This document shows positions 34,430 to 42,314 of a DNA stretch of 64,000 nt, in pieces. The position numbers were made by a program, and so were the translations under genes. Below the pieces are notes generated by a model. It saw nothing but the letters and a program-made list of their open reading frames with translations. It was not told where the DNA came from and did not search any database. Source of the DNA: Nocardia puris (GTDB lineage: Bacteria > Actinomycetota > Actinomycetes > Mycobacteriales > Mycobacteriaceae); NCBI RefSeq assembly GCF_003315035.1, contig NZ_QNRE01000004.1, positions 62,001 through 126,000 on the forward strand, written 5' to 3'. How positions within the stretch are numbered: position 1 is the stretch's first letter; each line of letters starts with the position of its first letter.

Positions 34430-35521
34430 ATGAACGGATTCCTGCTCGCCCAGCCCGGGGCCGTGATGCGCTCGACCGGGAGTGCCGCGGCATTCGACCA
34501 GGTGGAGGGGGCACGAGCCGCTCTGCGCGACGGCGCGGGACTCGTCGTCGGCGCGCTCGCGTTCGACCCGGGCAAGCCCGCCGCGCTCACCGTGCCCGAA
34601 CGCTTCGAGTACACGGCCGGTCCGTGGCGCCCCGCCGCGGTGCCGCCGCTGCCGGAGGTGCGGGCGGTCACCGAGATCCCCAGCCAGGCCGAGCACATCG
34701 CGCGCGTCACCAAACTGGTCGAGCAGCTCAACGATCCCGCGCAGCCGCTGCGCAAGGTGGTGGCCGCCAGGGCGGTGCTCGCGGAGGCCGCCGAACCGCT
34801 CACCGCCGACCTCGTCGCCGCGCACCTGCTCACCCGGCACCCGCACGCCAACGTCTTCTCCGTCGATCTCACCCCGTCGGGCCGCACGGGCGCGGCGCTG
34901 ATCGGCGCGACCCCCGAGGTGCTGGTCGCCCGGCACGGCGACAAGGTGACGTTGCGCCCGCTGGCGGGCACGCTGCCGCGCCACCCCGATGCCGAGACCG
35001 ACGCCGCCCGCGCCGCCGAACTCCTGGCCAGCGCCAAGAACCGCGACGAGCACGCGTTCGTCATCGAGTGGATCCGCGACATCCTCACCCCGGTATGCGC
35101 CGAACTCGACATCCCCGACGGCCCCGAACTCGTCGACACCCACGACGTGTGGCATCTGGCCACACCGATCACCGGCCGCCTCGCCGACCCCTCGATCACC
35201 TCGCTCGACCTCGCGGTCATGCTGCACCCCACCCCGGCGGTGTGCGGCACCCCGACCGAGCTGGCGCTGGACACCATCAACCATCTCGAGGAGGACCGCG
35301 GCTTCTACGGCGGCGCGGTGGGCTGGTGTGACGCGCGCGGCGACGGCGACTGGATGGTCGCGATCCGCTGCGCCGAACTCTCCGCCGACGGCCGGTCGCT
35401 GCGCGCGCACGCGGGCGGCGGGATCGTGGCGGCCTCCGAGCCGCGCGCCGAACTGGACGAGACCTCGGCCAAGCTGCGCACTTTCCTGGGCGGGCTGAAC
35501 TGCGCCGTGCCACAGGACTGA
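34430..35521 (+). CDS. Isochorismate synthase (EntC/DhbC/MenF-type)
   Basis: A 363-residue chorismate-binding enzyme. Motifs RKVVAARAVL (active-site lysine), IGATPEVLV, LAGTLPR, KNRDEHAFVIEWI, LHPTPAVCGTPTE and FYGGAVGW, and AIRCAEL are those of isochorismate synthases. Isochorismate feeds menaquinone or salicylate-containing siderophores such as nocobactin or mycobactin; no such genes are nearby to decide. ATG 34430 is preferred because TATCGT ends eight bases before it (leaderless type); GTG 34406 is an alternative giving eight more residues. Confidence 0.88.
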   Translation: MNGFLLAQPGAVMRSTGSAAAFDQVEGARAALRDGAGLVVGALAFDPGKPAALTVPERFEYTAGPWRPAAVPPLPEVRAVTEIPSQAEHIARVTKLVEQLNDPAQPLRKVVAARAVLAEAAEPLTADLVAAHLLTRHPHANVFSVDLTPSGRTGAALIGATPEVLVARHGDKVTLRPLAGTLPRHPDAETDAARAAELLASAKNRDEHAFVIEWIRDILTPVCAELDIPDGPELVDTHDVWHLATPITGRLADPSITSLDLAVMLHPTPAVCGTPTELALDTINHLEEDRGFYGGAVGWCDARGDGDWMVAIRCAELSADGRSLRAHAGGGIVAASEPRAELDETSAKLRTFLGGLNCAVPQD

Positions 35522-35615
35522 AACCGCCACGTTTGTCACCTAGCTCACGCCGGGGTGGTTTCATGCGGTAGGTTGACCCGGAATACGCCCTGCTTCGATG
35601 TATTGGAGTGCCGTA

Positions 35616-35786
35616 ATGAAGTTTGCTGTTCCTGGTGTTGCGAGCGCGGTCGTCGGCGCCGTGCTCGGTGCGATCACGGTGTTCGCGATCACCGCCGCGG
35701 TGCAGCAGAACAGCCGCCCCGACATCGATCGCAGTGGCGACGCCGACTCCTCGCTGCTCAACAGCGTTGAGTACGGCAGCCGCTGA
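35616..35786 (+). CDS. DUF2613 small membrane protein ahead of aftD
   Basis: A 56-residue protein with one transmembrane helix (VPGVASAVVGAVLGAITVFAI) and a short polar tail ending NSVEYGSR. It corresponds to the DUF2613 protein (Rv0236A-like) found directly before aftD in mycobacteria. ATG 35616 has GGAG seven bases upstream. Its end overlaps the likely TTG start of aftD by 20 bases, so a role linked to AftD is probable; the function is unknown. Confidence 0.82.
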   Translation: MKFAVPGVASAVVGAVLGAITVFAITAAVQQNSRPDIDRSGDADSSLLNSVEYGSR

Positions 35787-38700
35787 GCCGCTGACCCCAG
35801 ACCTATCCGCCGACTCGCTCGGCACACCCGGCGCGGTCCCGGCTCGGCCGGACACCGCGCCGCTCGGTAGACGGTGGTTCGCCGCGACCGCGGTCGTGGC
35901 GTTCCTGCTGACCTTCCTGCAGGCGCCCGGCCTGACGGTCGCCGACACGAAGTACGACCTGGCGCAGAATCCGCTGGGTTTCCTCGACCGCGCCTCGCAC
36001 CTGTGGAACAGCCTGGCCCCGATGGGGCAGGTGCAGAACCAGGCGTACGGGTACTTCTTCCCGCACGGCGCGTTCTTCTCCGCCGGTGATCTGCTCGGGC
36101 TGCCCGCCTGGGTGACGCAGCGGATCTGGTGGGCGCTGCTGCTGCTCGCCGGGTTCTGGGGGATCATCCGGCTCTGCGAAACGCTCGGCATCGGCACGCG
36201 CGGGTCGCGCATCGTCGCGGCGATCGCGTTCACGCTCTCGCCGCGCGTCCTCACCACCCTCGGCTCCATCTCCTCGGAGACGCTGCCGATGGTGCTGGCG
36301 CCGTGGGTGCTGCTCGCGCCCGCCGCGCTGGGCAACGCCTATCGCAAACACACACGGGGCGGCGCGGATTCACCCGCCGGAAGCGCGCTGGCACTCGCGC
36401 TGATGGGCGCGGTGAACGCAGTCGCGACCGTCGCCGCGTTCCTGCCCGCGCTGCTGTGGTGGGCCTCGTACAAACCCGATCGCCGCTGGTGGCGGTTCAC
36501 GCGGGCGTGGGTGCCGCTGCTGGTGCTGGCGACGTTCTGGTGGGTGGTGCCGCTGCTGCTGCTCGGCCGCGTGAGCCCGCCGTTCCTGGATTTCATCGAG
36601 TCGTCCGGTGTGACGACGCAGTGGGCGTCGCTGGCCGAGGTGCTGCGCGGCACCGACAGCTGGACGCCGTTCGTGTCGCCGGAGCGCATCGCGGGCGCGG
36701 TGCTGGTGACGCAACCGGCCGCGGTGCTGGCGACGGGGTTGATCGCCGCCGCGGGCATGGCGGGCCTGGCGATGCGGTCGATGCCGCACCGCGGGCGGCT
36801 CGGGCTCATCCTGATGGTGGGGCTGGTCGGGATCTGCGCCGGTTACGTCGGGGAGCTGAGCGGGCCGTTCGCCGATTCGGTGCGCGTGTTCCTCGATTCC
36901 CAAGGCGCGCCGCTGCGCAACGTGCACAAACTCGAACCGCTCATCCGCATCCCGCTGGTGCTGGGCCTGGCTCACCTGCTGGCGCGGGTGCCGCTGCCCG
37001 GATCGGCGCCGATGGCGCGGTGGCGCGAGGCCTTCGCCCATCCCGAACGCGACAAGATGGTGGCGCTGGCCGCGCTGATCCTGACGGCGCTGGCGCTGGC
37101 GACCTCGCTGGCGTGGACCGGCAAGCTGGCGCCGCGCGGCGCCTACGACGCGGTGCCGGAGTACTGGCACCAGACGGCGGACTGGTTGCGGGACAACGCC
37201 TCCGACACGCGCGCGCTGGTGGTGCCGGGCGCCCCATTCGGCAGTCAGGTGTGGGGCCTCACGCGCGACGAGCCGTTGCAGGCGCTGGCCACCACGCCGT
37301 GGGCGGTGCGCGACGCGGTGCCGCTGAACCCGCCGGGCACGATCCGGGCGATGGACTCGGTGCAGCGGTTGATCGCCGACGGCAGGCCCTCGGCCGGACT
37401 GGCCTCGACGCTGGCCGAGCAGGGAATCGGCGTCCTGGTGTTGCGCAACGACCTCGACCCGGAGACGTCGCGGTCGACGCGTCCGATGCTGGCGCACCGG
37501 GCCGTCGAAGGGTCGCCGGGATTGACCAAAGTCGCCGAATTCGGTGCGCCCGTGGAAGCTTCGGTGGTCGCCGACGGCCTGGTCGCCGACGGTGATCTGC
37601 GGCCGACCTATCCGGCGGTCGAGATCTACCGGGTCGATCCGGCGGCTCCGGGTGTGGCGGATGTCGAAATACTCTCCGGCACAGGGGCTCCCGAGTCGTT
37701 CCCCGGTGCGTACACGGTGCCGCTGTCGTCGGTGCCCGTCGTGCAGGGTGGGCCCGAGGTGCTGGAGCGGCGCAACCGCGACGGTTCCGCGCCGCACCCT
37801 TCGCTGCTCGCGGCCGACGCGGCGCGGGCCGGGGTGCCCGTCGGGGCGGTGACCGTCACGGATACGCCGATGAACCGGGAGGCCGATTTCGGCCGCGTCG
37901 ACAACCACAACTCGGCGCTGCGCTCCCCCGACGACGCGCGCCGCACCCACAACCTCGTCCCGGACTACCCGGTGGACGGCGCCGAACTCGTGCAGGGCGA
38001 ATGGTCCGGCGCCACGGTCACCGCGTCGAGTTCAGCGGCCGACGCCACCCAGCTGGGCGGCGCCGCGCCCGGCAGTTCGACCGCCGCCGCCGTGGACGGC
38101 GATCCCGCCACCTCGTGGATCAGCAACGGCGCGGAACGCGCACTGGGACAATGGCTTCGGCTCGATCTCGACGAGCCGGTCGGCGTCGGGCAGCTGCGGT
38201 TCACGGTGAGCGGAGCCGCCATCGGCGATCCGGTGCGCTGGGTGGAGGTGCGCACCAATAACGGCAGCACCTCGGTGCGGGTCACCGAACCCGGTGAGCC
38301 GCTGTCGGTTTCGCTGCCCGCCGGAAAGACCGACTGGGTCCGGATCACGGCGACGCGCACCCGCGACGGCAGTGGCGGCGGACAGTTCGGCATCAGCGAA
38401 CTGGAGCTGTTCGACTACACCGTCCGCGACGCACCGGAGCGGGTGAACATCCGGCACCGCACGGTGCTGCCCGCCACGCCGGACGGCGCGCAGGTTCTCG
38501 GCTGGGATCTCGGCCAGGAATTCCCCGGGCGCAGTGCGTGTTTCGATTCGCCCGACCGCGTGCGGTGCCACAAGGGCCTGGCGCTCTCGGCCGAGGAGCC
38601 GGGCAAGTTCGAACGCACGCTCTCGGCGCCCGCGCCGATGGCCGTCACGCCCGAGCTCACCGTGCGCACCCGGCAGGGACCCGCGCTGGAGGCGCTGCTC

Positions 38701-39966
38701 ACCGATCCGGAGCGGCCGGTGGCGCGCGGACAGTCCGACGTGGGAGATCTGCGCGGGTCGGCGTTCGCCGCGACCGACGGCGATGTGCGCACCACGTGGA
38801 CCGCGCCCGAGGACACCGCGCGCAACGCGGCCGGCGCGAAACCCACACTCACGCTGGAACTTCCGTCGCCCACTCTGGTGACCGGGATGGAGATCACGCC
38901 CTCGCTCGGCGGGCTGCCCGCCCCGCCCGCGACCGTCGCGGTGAACCTCGGCAACGGTCCGCAGGTGCGCGAGGTGGACGGGCCGACCCGGATCTCATTG
39001 TTCCCCACGGTCACCGACCGCATCGAAATCAGCGTGCAGAGCTGGCATTCGGTGCTCGACCGCACCGCGATCGGGTTCACCCTCACCCAGCCCACCGGCT
39101 TGGCCGAGGTGTCGGTGCTCGGGCCGGAGTATCCGGCGGCGGCCTTCGATCGCGAACTCACGGTGCCGTGCGAACTCGGCCCGACCATCGCGCTCGGCGG
39201 ACAGGTCGTCCGCACGTCGGTCACCGCGACCGTCGAGGAACTGCGTTCGGGTGCACCGGTTTCCGCTCGGGTCTGCGATCCGGTGGAGCTGCCTGTCGCG
39301 CAGGGCGCGTCCGACGTGGTTGTCGCCCCGACGGAACTGTTCTCCGTCGACCGGCTGCGCCTGAACAGCACCGCGCCGGCCCCGCCCGTCGCGGCCGACG
39401 GCACCCGAGTCCTGGTGCTGCCGTTGAGCACCAACGTCGGATGGGAGGCGCACACCGCCGACGGACGCGCCCTCGACCCGATCGTCATCGACGGCTGGCA
39501 GCAGGCGTGGTTGCTCCCCGCCGGCGTCGAGGGCCCGATCACCGTGTCGTTCCCCGCCGACCGCTGGTACCGGCTCGCCATCTTCGGCGGACTGCTGCTC
39601 GTGCTACCCCTCTTCTACCTCGCGATTCCGCGCCGTGGACACCCCGCCGCCGAACACCCCGTCCGCACCTGGGGCACCCGCCCGATCGCCGCCTTCGGCC
39701 TGCTCGCCACCGCCACCATCATCGCGGGCCCCGTCGGCGCGGGCCTCACCCTCGCCGGCCTCGCCGCCGCCCACTTCCAACCGCACCGCACCGCCAAATC
39801 CCTTGCCGCGGTAGCGGGCCTGTTCACTGCCCTCAGCATGGCCGCCCTCTCCACCGGGCCCTGGCGCGCGCCCGGCGGTTACGTCGGCGACTCCCTCTGG
39901 GTGCAGTTGCCCGCGCTGATCGCGGTGGTCGCCGTGGGGCTGGCCGCCCTTCCGCGGCGGAGGTGA
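35767..39966 (+). CDS. aftD: Alpha-(1->3)-arabinofuranosyltransferase AftD
   Basis: A GT-C membrane glycosyltransferase of about 1399 residues. The N-terminal multispan region contains the family landmarks LTVADTKYDLAQNPLGFLDR (which includes the DTK acidic motif), WNSLAPMGQVQNQAYGYFFP, GSRIVAAIAFTLSPRVLTTLG and FIESSGVTTQW. A long extracytoplasmic part (about 560-1270) includes a discoidin/CBM-like domain (AAVDGDPATSWISNGAE...LRLDLDEPVGV), and three to four terminal helices end the chain. It adds arabinofuranose branches to arabinogalactan and lipoarabinomannan from decaprenyl-phosphoarabinose. TTG 35767 is chosen because it is the first good start after the DUF2613 overlap and gives the expected length of about 1400; the frame is open back to 35623. 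Confidence 0.92.
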   Translation: MSTAAAEPLTPDLSADSLGTPGAVPARPDTAPLGRRWFAATAVVAFLLTFLQAPGLTVADTKYDLAQNPLGFLDRASHLWNSLAPMGQVQNQAYGYFFPHGAFFSAGDLLGLPAWVTQRIWWALLLLAGFWGIIRLCETLGIGTRGSRIVAAIAFTLSPRVLTTLGSISSETLPMVLAPWVLLAPAALGNAYRKHTRGGADSPAGSALALALMGAVNAVATVAAFLPALLWWASYKPDRRWWRFTRAWVPLLVLATFWWVVPLLLLGRVSPPFLDFIESSGVTTQWASLAEVLRGTDSWTPFVSPERIAGAVLVTQPAAVLATGLIAAAGMAGLAMRSMPHRGRLGLILMVGLVGICAGYVGELSGPFADSVRVFLDSQGAPLRNVHKLEPLIRIPLVLGLAHLLARVPLPGSAPMARWREAFAHPERDKMVALAALILTALALATSLAWTGKLAPRGAYDAVPEYWHQTADWLRDNASDTRALVVPGAPFGSQVWGLTRDEPLQALATTPWAVRDAVPLNPPGTIRAMDSVQRLIADGRPSAGLASTLAEQGIGVLVLRNDLDPETSRSTRPMLAHRAVEGSPGLTKVAEFGAPVEASVVADGLVADGDLRPTYPAVEIYRVDPAAPGVADVEILSGTGAPESFPGAYTVPLSSVPVVQGGPEVLERRNRDGSAPHPSLLAADAARAGVPVGAVTVTDTPMNREADFGRVDNHNSALRSPDDARRTHNLVPDYPVDGAELVQGEWSGATVTASSSAADATQLGGAAPGSSTAAAVDGDPATSWISNGAERALGQWLRLDLDEPVGVGQLRFTVSGAAIGDPVRWVEVRTNNGSTSVRVTEPGEPLSVSLPAGKTDWVRITATRTRDGSGGGQFGISELELFDYTVRDAPERVNIRHRTVLPATPDGAQVLGWDLGQEFPGRSACFDSPDRVRCHKGLALSAEEPGKFERTLSAPAPMAVTPELTVRTRQGPALEALLTDPERPVARGQSDVGDLRGSAFAATDGDVRTTWTAPEDTARNAAGAKPTLTLELPSPTLVTGMEITPSLGGLPAPPATVAVNLGNGPQVREVDGPTRISLFPTVTDRIEISVQSWHSVLDRTAIGFTLTQPTGLAEVSVLGPEYPAAAFDRELTVPCELGPTIALGGQVVRTSVTATVEELRSGAPVSARVCDPVELPVAQGASDVVVAPTELFSVDRLRLNSTAPAPPVAADGTRVLVLPLSTNVGWEAHTADGRALDPIVIDGWQQAWLLPAGVEGPITVSFPADRWYRLAIFGGLLLVLPLFYLAIPRRGHPAAEHPVRTWGTRPIAAFGLLATATIIAGPVGAGLTLAGLAAAHFQPHRTAKSLAAVAGLFTALSMAALSTGPWRAPGGYVGDSLWVQLPALIAVVAVGLAALPRRR

Positions 39967-39986
39967 AAAATGGCGGTAGCACCATC

Positions 39987-41387
39987 TCAGGTCACGTGAT
40001 CGACCGGCATCGCACCGTCGACGACTGCTTCGGTCAGTACACCACCATTCAGTGCGGCCATTGGCGTGGCCCCATCCAGATACGCATTGGGGCTACTCCA
40101 CCATCGGCCGGTACGCCACGGCTCTTCCTTCGCATTCAACTTCGAATTGGCATACTCGGCAACAGGTTTGATGCACCCCTCGGTCTTGTCCAGCTGAAAT
40201 ACCGGAAAGCGGTAGGTGGAGCCGACGGGAAACCCGAGCAATCTACTGTGGGAGCGCGCGTAACGCACAGCGCTGGTGCGGCGTTTCGAATTCGCCCGAG
40301 TATCAATGACAAGACCGACATCAGACGTGCCGACGCACTCGAATCGTTGCAGTAGTTCGCGGTGTTCAGCCAGCAGCGGATCGGGTGGCGGGACGTATCC
40401 CTCGGTCCATATCGGCTGCTCTTCCCAACCGGGCGGGCAGCCGATACGACCGTCCGGCTGCCCGGCCTCCGCGAGTCCGGACCGAATCAGTTCCACGGTA
40501 CGAACACGCCAGCGGGAACCACGATCGAGTTGACATGTGAGGTAGGCGAGTACAGCCAGCGACGGATAGATCCGCGAAACGGAACGCACTCCGGCGGCGT
40601 GTGCGAGATCCGGCACCACCTCCAGCCTGCTCAGCTGGTCGGTCATGTTCTTGTTCCACAACCGCACATGGTGAGCACAGGTGTTGCGCACGTAGGAGAG
40701 GTGAGTCACCCACTTCGCGAATGCCGCACCATCACCATCGCAGTTCGCGTCGTAGACGCCGAAGCCGGCGGCAATGATGTTCTTCTGCTGCGGCTTCATG
40801 CCACCGAGCACTGTCGCCAGTCCTCCGAACGTGAGCAGCTCGGTAACCACCCAGATGGGTAGCGGCATTCCATACTTGCGCTTGAAGTGATCGACGAACT
40901 CTTCTTTCGACCGCTTCTCCAGATTCCGAACATTGGTCAGCCACTTCACGTGCTCGCTCTCGAGCCACAGCCCGTTCCCGGCAATGGGATTCGTCCCGAC
41001 CACGCGAGTGAACGAGCTGTCGAACACTGCCGGGTCCAGGTGCGCGAATGCGTGCCCGGCGCCGAGGGTATAACCGAGTTGGACACGTAGCGCGACCTCG
41101 ACGCGTTCGAGGGCATCCAGCACGTGCAATCGCAATCGGCGATCGAACTCGTACAGAGCCAGAACACGATCGAACGTAGTGCCGGGGAGGAACAGATCGC
41201 CCGGCTCGGTCTGAGCACTGTCAGCGGAAGGTGCACGAAAGATGTACCAGTAGCCGCTCAACCGGTAGTAGCCGATTCTCCGGAGCGTATCGATCGCCGA
41301 GCGACGGTCGGGGATGTCCATCCCCCGATCCGACAGCAACTCGACTTGCTCCGCCAGCGTCTTGAACGGCTTGTCGTACGTCGTCAT
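39987..41387 (-). CDS. Abi (HEPN-type) protein fused to an MbcA/ParS-like domain
   Basis: A 466-residue protein. Residues 1 to about 300 are an Abi_2 (AbiD/AbiF) domain: KPFKTLAEQVELLSDRG, RRIGYYRLSGYWYIFR, LYEFDRRLRLHVLDALERVE, and the HEPN ribonuclease motif R-N-x-C-A-H-H in SYVRNTCAHHVRLWN. The last ~110 residues resemble the MbcA/ParS-type toxin-binding domain of RES/ParT antitoxins: TYRFPVFQLDKTEGCI, WWSSPNAYLDGATPMAAL. Abi_2 proteins give phage resistance by abortive infection, probably through RNA cleavage. The fusion suggests toxin and control domain in one chain. The gene has lower GC than its neighbours. The RAMA-domain gene lies 129 bp upstream on the same strand, and this gene may have its own promoter. 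Confidence 0.8.
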   Translation of the reverse strand: MTTYDKPFKTLAEQVELLSDRGMDIPDRRSAIDTLRRIGYYRLSGYWYIFRAPSADSAQTEPGDLFLPGTTFDRVLALYEFDRRLRLHVLDALERVEVALRVQLGYTLGAGHAFAHLDPAVFDSSFTRVVGTNPIAGNGLWLESEHVKWLTNVRNLEKRSKEEFVDHFKRKYGMPLPIWVVTELLTFGGLATVLGGMKPQQKNIIAAGFGVYDANCDGDGAAFAKWVTHLSYVRNTCAHHVRLWNKNMTDQLSRLEVVPDLAHAAGVRSVSRIYPSLAVLAYLTCQLDRGSRWRVRTVELIRSGLAEAGQPDGRIGCPPGWEEQPIWTEGYVPPPDPLLAEHRELLQRFECVGTSDVGLVIDTRANSKRRTSAVRYARSHSRLLGFPVGSTYRFPVFQLDKTEGCIKPVAEYANSKLNAKEEPWRTGRWWSSPNAYLDGATPMAALNGGVLTEAVVDGAMPVDHVT

Positions 41388-41463
41388 GCCACCCCCTGCC
41401 TGATCCGAGCGCTCCTCGACGAGCGCTGTCCTCGGTCACCCCTGCTAGACTGAACTCACATGG

Positions 41464-41500
41464 CCGACCGTCCGCTCCCGCACCAGGGAGGGACGGTCGG
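41464..41500 (+). terminator. Hairpin with U-rich tail between the two defence genes
   Basis: CCGACCGTCC-G-CTCCC pairs with GGGAGGGACGGTCGG around GCACCA; on the plus strand TTCTCTTTATCTC follows. No plus-strand gene precedes it, but a TAGACT (41446-41451) could start a transcript of about 50 nt. It could be a short RNA gene or a terminator against antisense reading. Confidence 0.55.
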
Positions 41501-41516
41501 TTCTCTTTATCTCTGT

Positions 41517-41936
41517 CTATTCGGCGTTTTCTCGAGCAGCGTCTCTGAGTTCGCGAAGGCTCTTGCCCGAGCGAACGTGTAACCAGTTCTGCCAGCCGTC
41601 GATCTCGGTGCCGACAAGGTCCTTCAGCGCAGGTGACGGTGTGCTGTAGCGACCACGCTCGGTCTTGATGTACCCCGTGACCGTGACCTCTCCGGTGAAG
41701 ATCTGGCCTTTGCGGACCCGCTCGTGCCGAAGTTCGTCGCCCCCCTGAACCAGCCCCGCGCGCAGGAGTGGCATAAGCCTGCCGACCCGCCTCGGCACTG
41801 TCGGCGCCGGAGGCACAGGCTCGGCCTGCTCGAGCAGCACACGACGAAGCACGTCGTTCGGAAGTTCGAACCCACTCCGAAGACGAACGAGCGCTTCGTA
41901 CACGTCGTCGTCGACCTCGATCTGGTGGAACCGCAC
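41517..41936 (-). CDS. SeqA-N/RAMA domain protein
   Basis: A 139-residue protein. Residues 1-38 form a ribbon-helix-helix of the SeqA N-terminal type (FHQIEVDDDVYEALVRL...LPNDVLRRVLLEQ). After a Pro-rich linker comes a RAMA domain: RRVGRLMPLLRAGLVQGGDE, IFTGEVTVTGYI, GRYSTPSPALKDLVGTEIDGWQNWLHV and LRELRDA. RAMA domains accompany DNA methylases and restriction systems and are thought to read modified DNA. GTG 41936 is preferred to ATG 41942 because GAAGGA sits five bases before it. Together with the Abi protein it looks like a defence or toxin-antitoxin module; the pairing is inference. Confidence 0.75.
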   Translation of the reverse strand: MRFHQIEVDDDVYEALVRLRSGFELPNDVLRRVLLEQAEPVPPAPTVPRRVGRLMPLLRAGLVQGGDELRHERVRKGQIFTGEVTVTGYIKTERGRYSTPSPALKDLVGTEIDGWQNWLHVRSGKSLRELRDAARENAE

Positions 41937-42140
41937 CGACATCCTTCAACTAATCGTGGAAAACTTTAAGTTCTTGCAGATTAACGTCAGGCAGTGGTGA
42001 ACGCAACCGGAATGCGTCAGGCACAGCCATGCGCAGTTCGGCCCTGCGGAGGCACCGTGCGCATCCGGCCCGAGTCCGGTCGACGCGGGTGTGAGCACCG
42101 TGACCCCGAAACTCGGTCGACGGATCGCCCGTCCTCGGGT

Positions 42141-42156
42141 TATGGTCGATCTCGTG
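42141..42156 (+). promoter_or_regulatory. Leaderless promoter of the ABC-F leader ORF
   Basis: TATGGT (42141-42146) precedes the GTG of the leader ORF by seven bases. A possible -35 TCGACG (42117-42122) is 18 bases upstream. The mRNA would start at the leader GTG. Confidence 0.5.
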
Positions 42157-42177
42157 CAATACCTCTTCTTCCTCTGA
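42154..42177 (+). CDS. Seven-codon leader peptide MQYLFFL
   Basis: GTG-CAA-TAC-CTC-TTC-TTC-CTC-TGA encodes MQYLFFL. It is followed within eight bases by a GC-rich hairpin and, 137 bases later, by the ABC-F ATPase start. Genes for antibiotic-resistance ABC-F proteins in actinobacteria are often controlled by ribosome stalling on such short leader ORFs. The size, position and leaderless start fit, but a stalling role is inferred. Confidence 0.5.
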   Translation: MQYLFFL

Positions 42178-42184
42178 GAGCTCC

Positions 42185-42220
42185 GGGCCCGCATCCGCAC
42201 CGGCGGATGACGTGCGGCCC
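42185..42220 (+). promoter_or_regulatory. Attenuator-like hairpin after the leader ORF
   Basis: GGGCCCG-CATCCG-CACCGG-CGGATG-ACGTG-CGGCCC forms a two-part stem. It begins eight bases after the leader stop codon, so a stalled ribosome would prevent it from folding. No U-run follows directly, so it may act on translation or by Rho rather than as an intrinsic terminator. Confidence 0.45.
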
Positions 42221-42314
42221 CGCATCGATGTGCCCTCGCGCGGTGCGCGCGCATTCATCGACCAAGGCACACCCCGTGATTCCCGCCGTGGATGGCGTGT
42301 GCCCGGAGGAAGAC

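Noticed and set aside
41460..41582. 40-codon plus-strand frame over the hairpin and RAMA 3' end
   Set aside because: No ribosome site; it overlaps the hairpin and a well-supported gene on the other strand.
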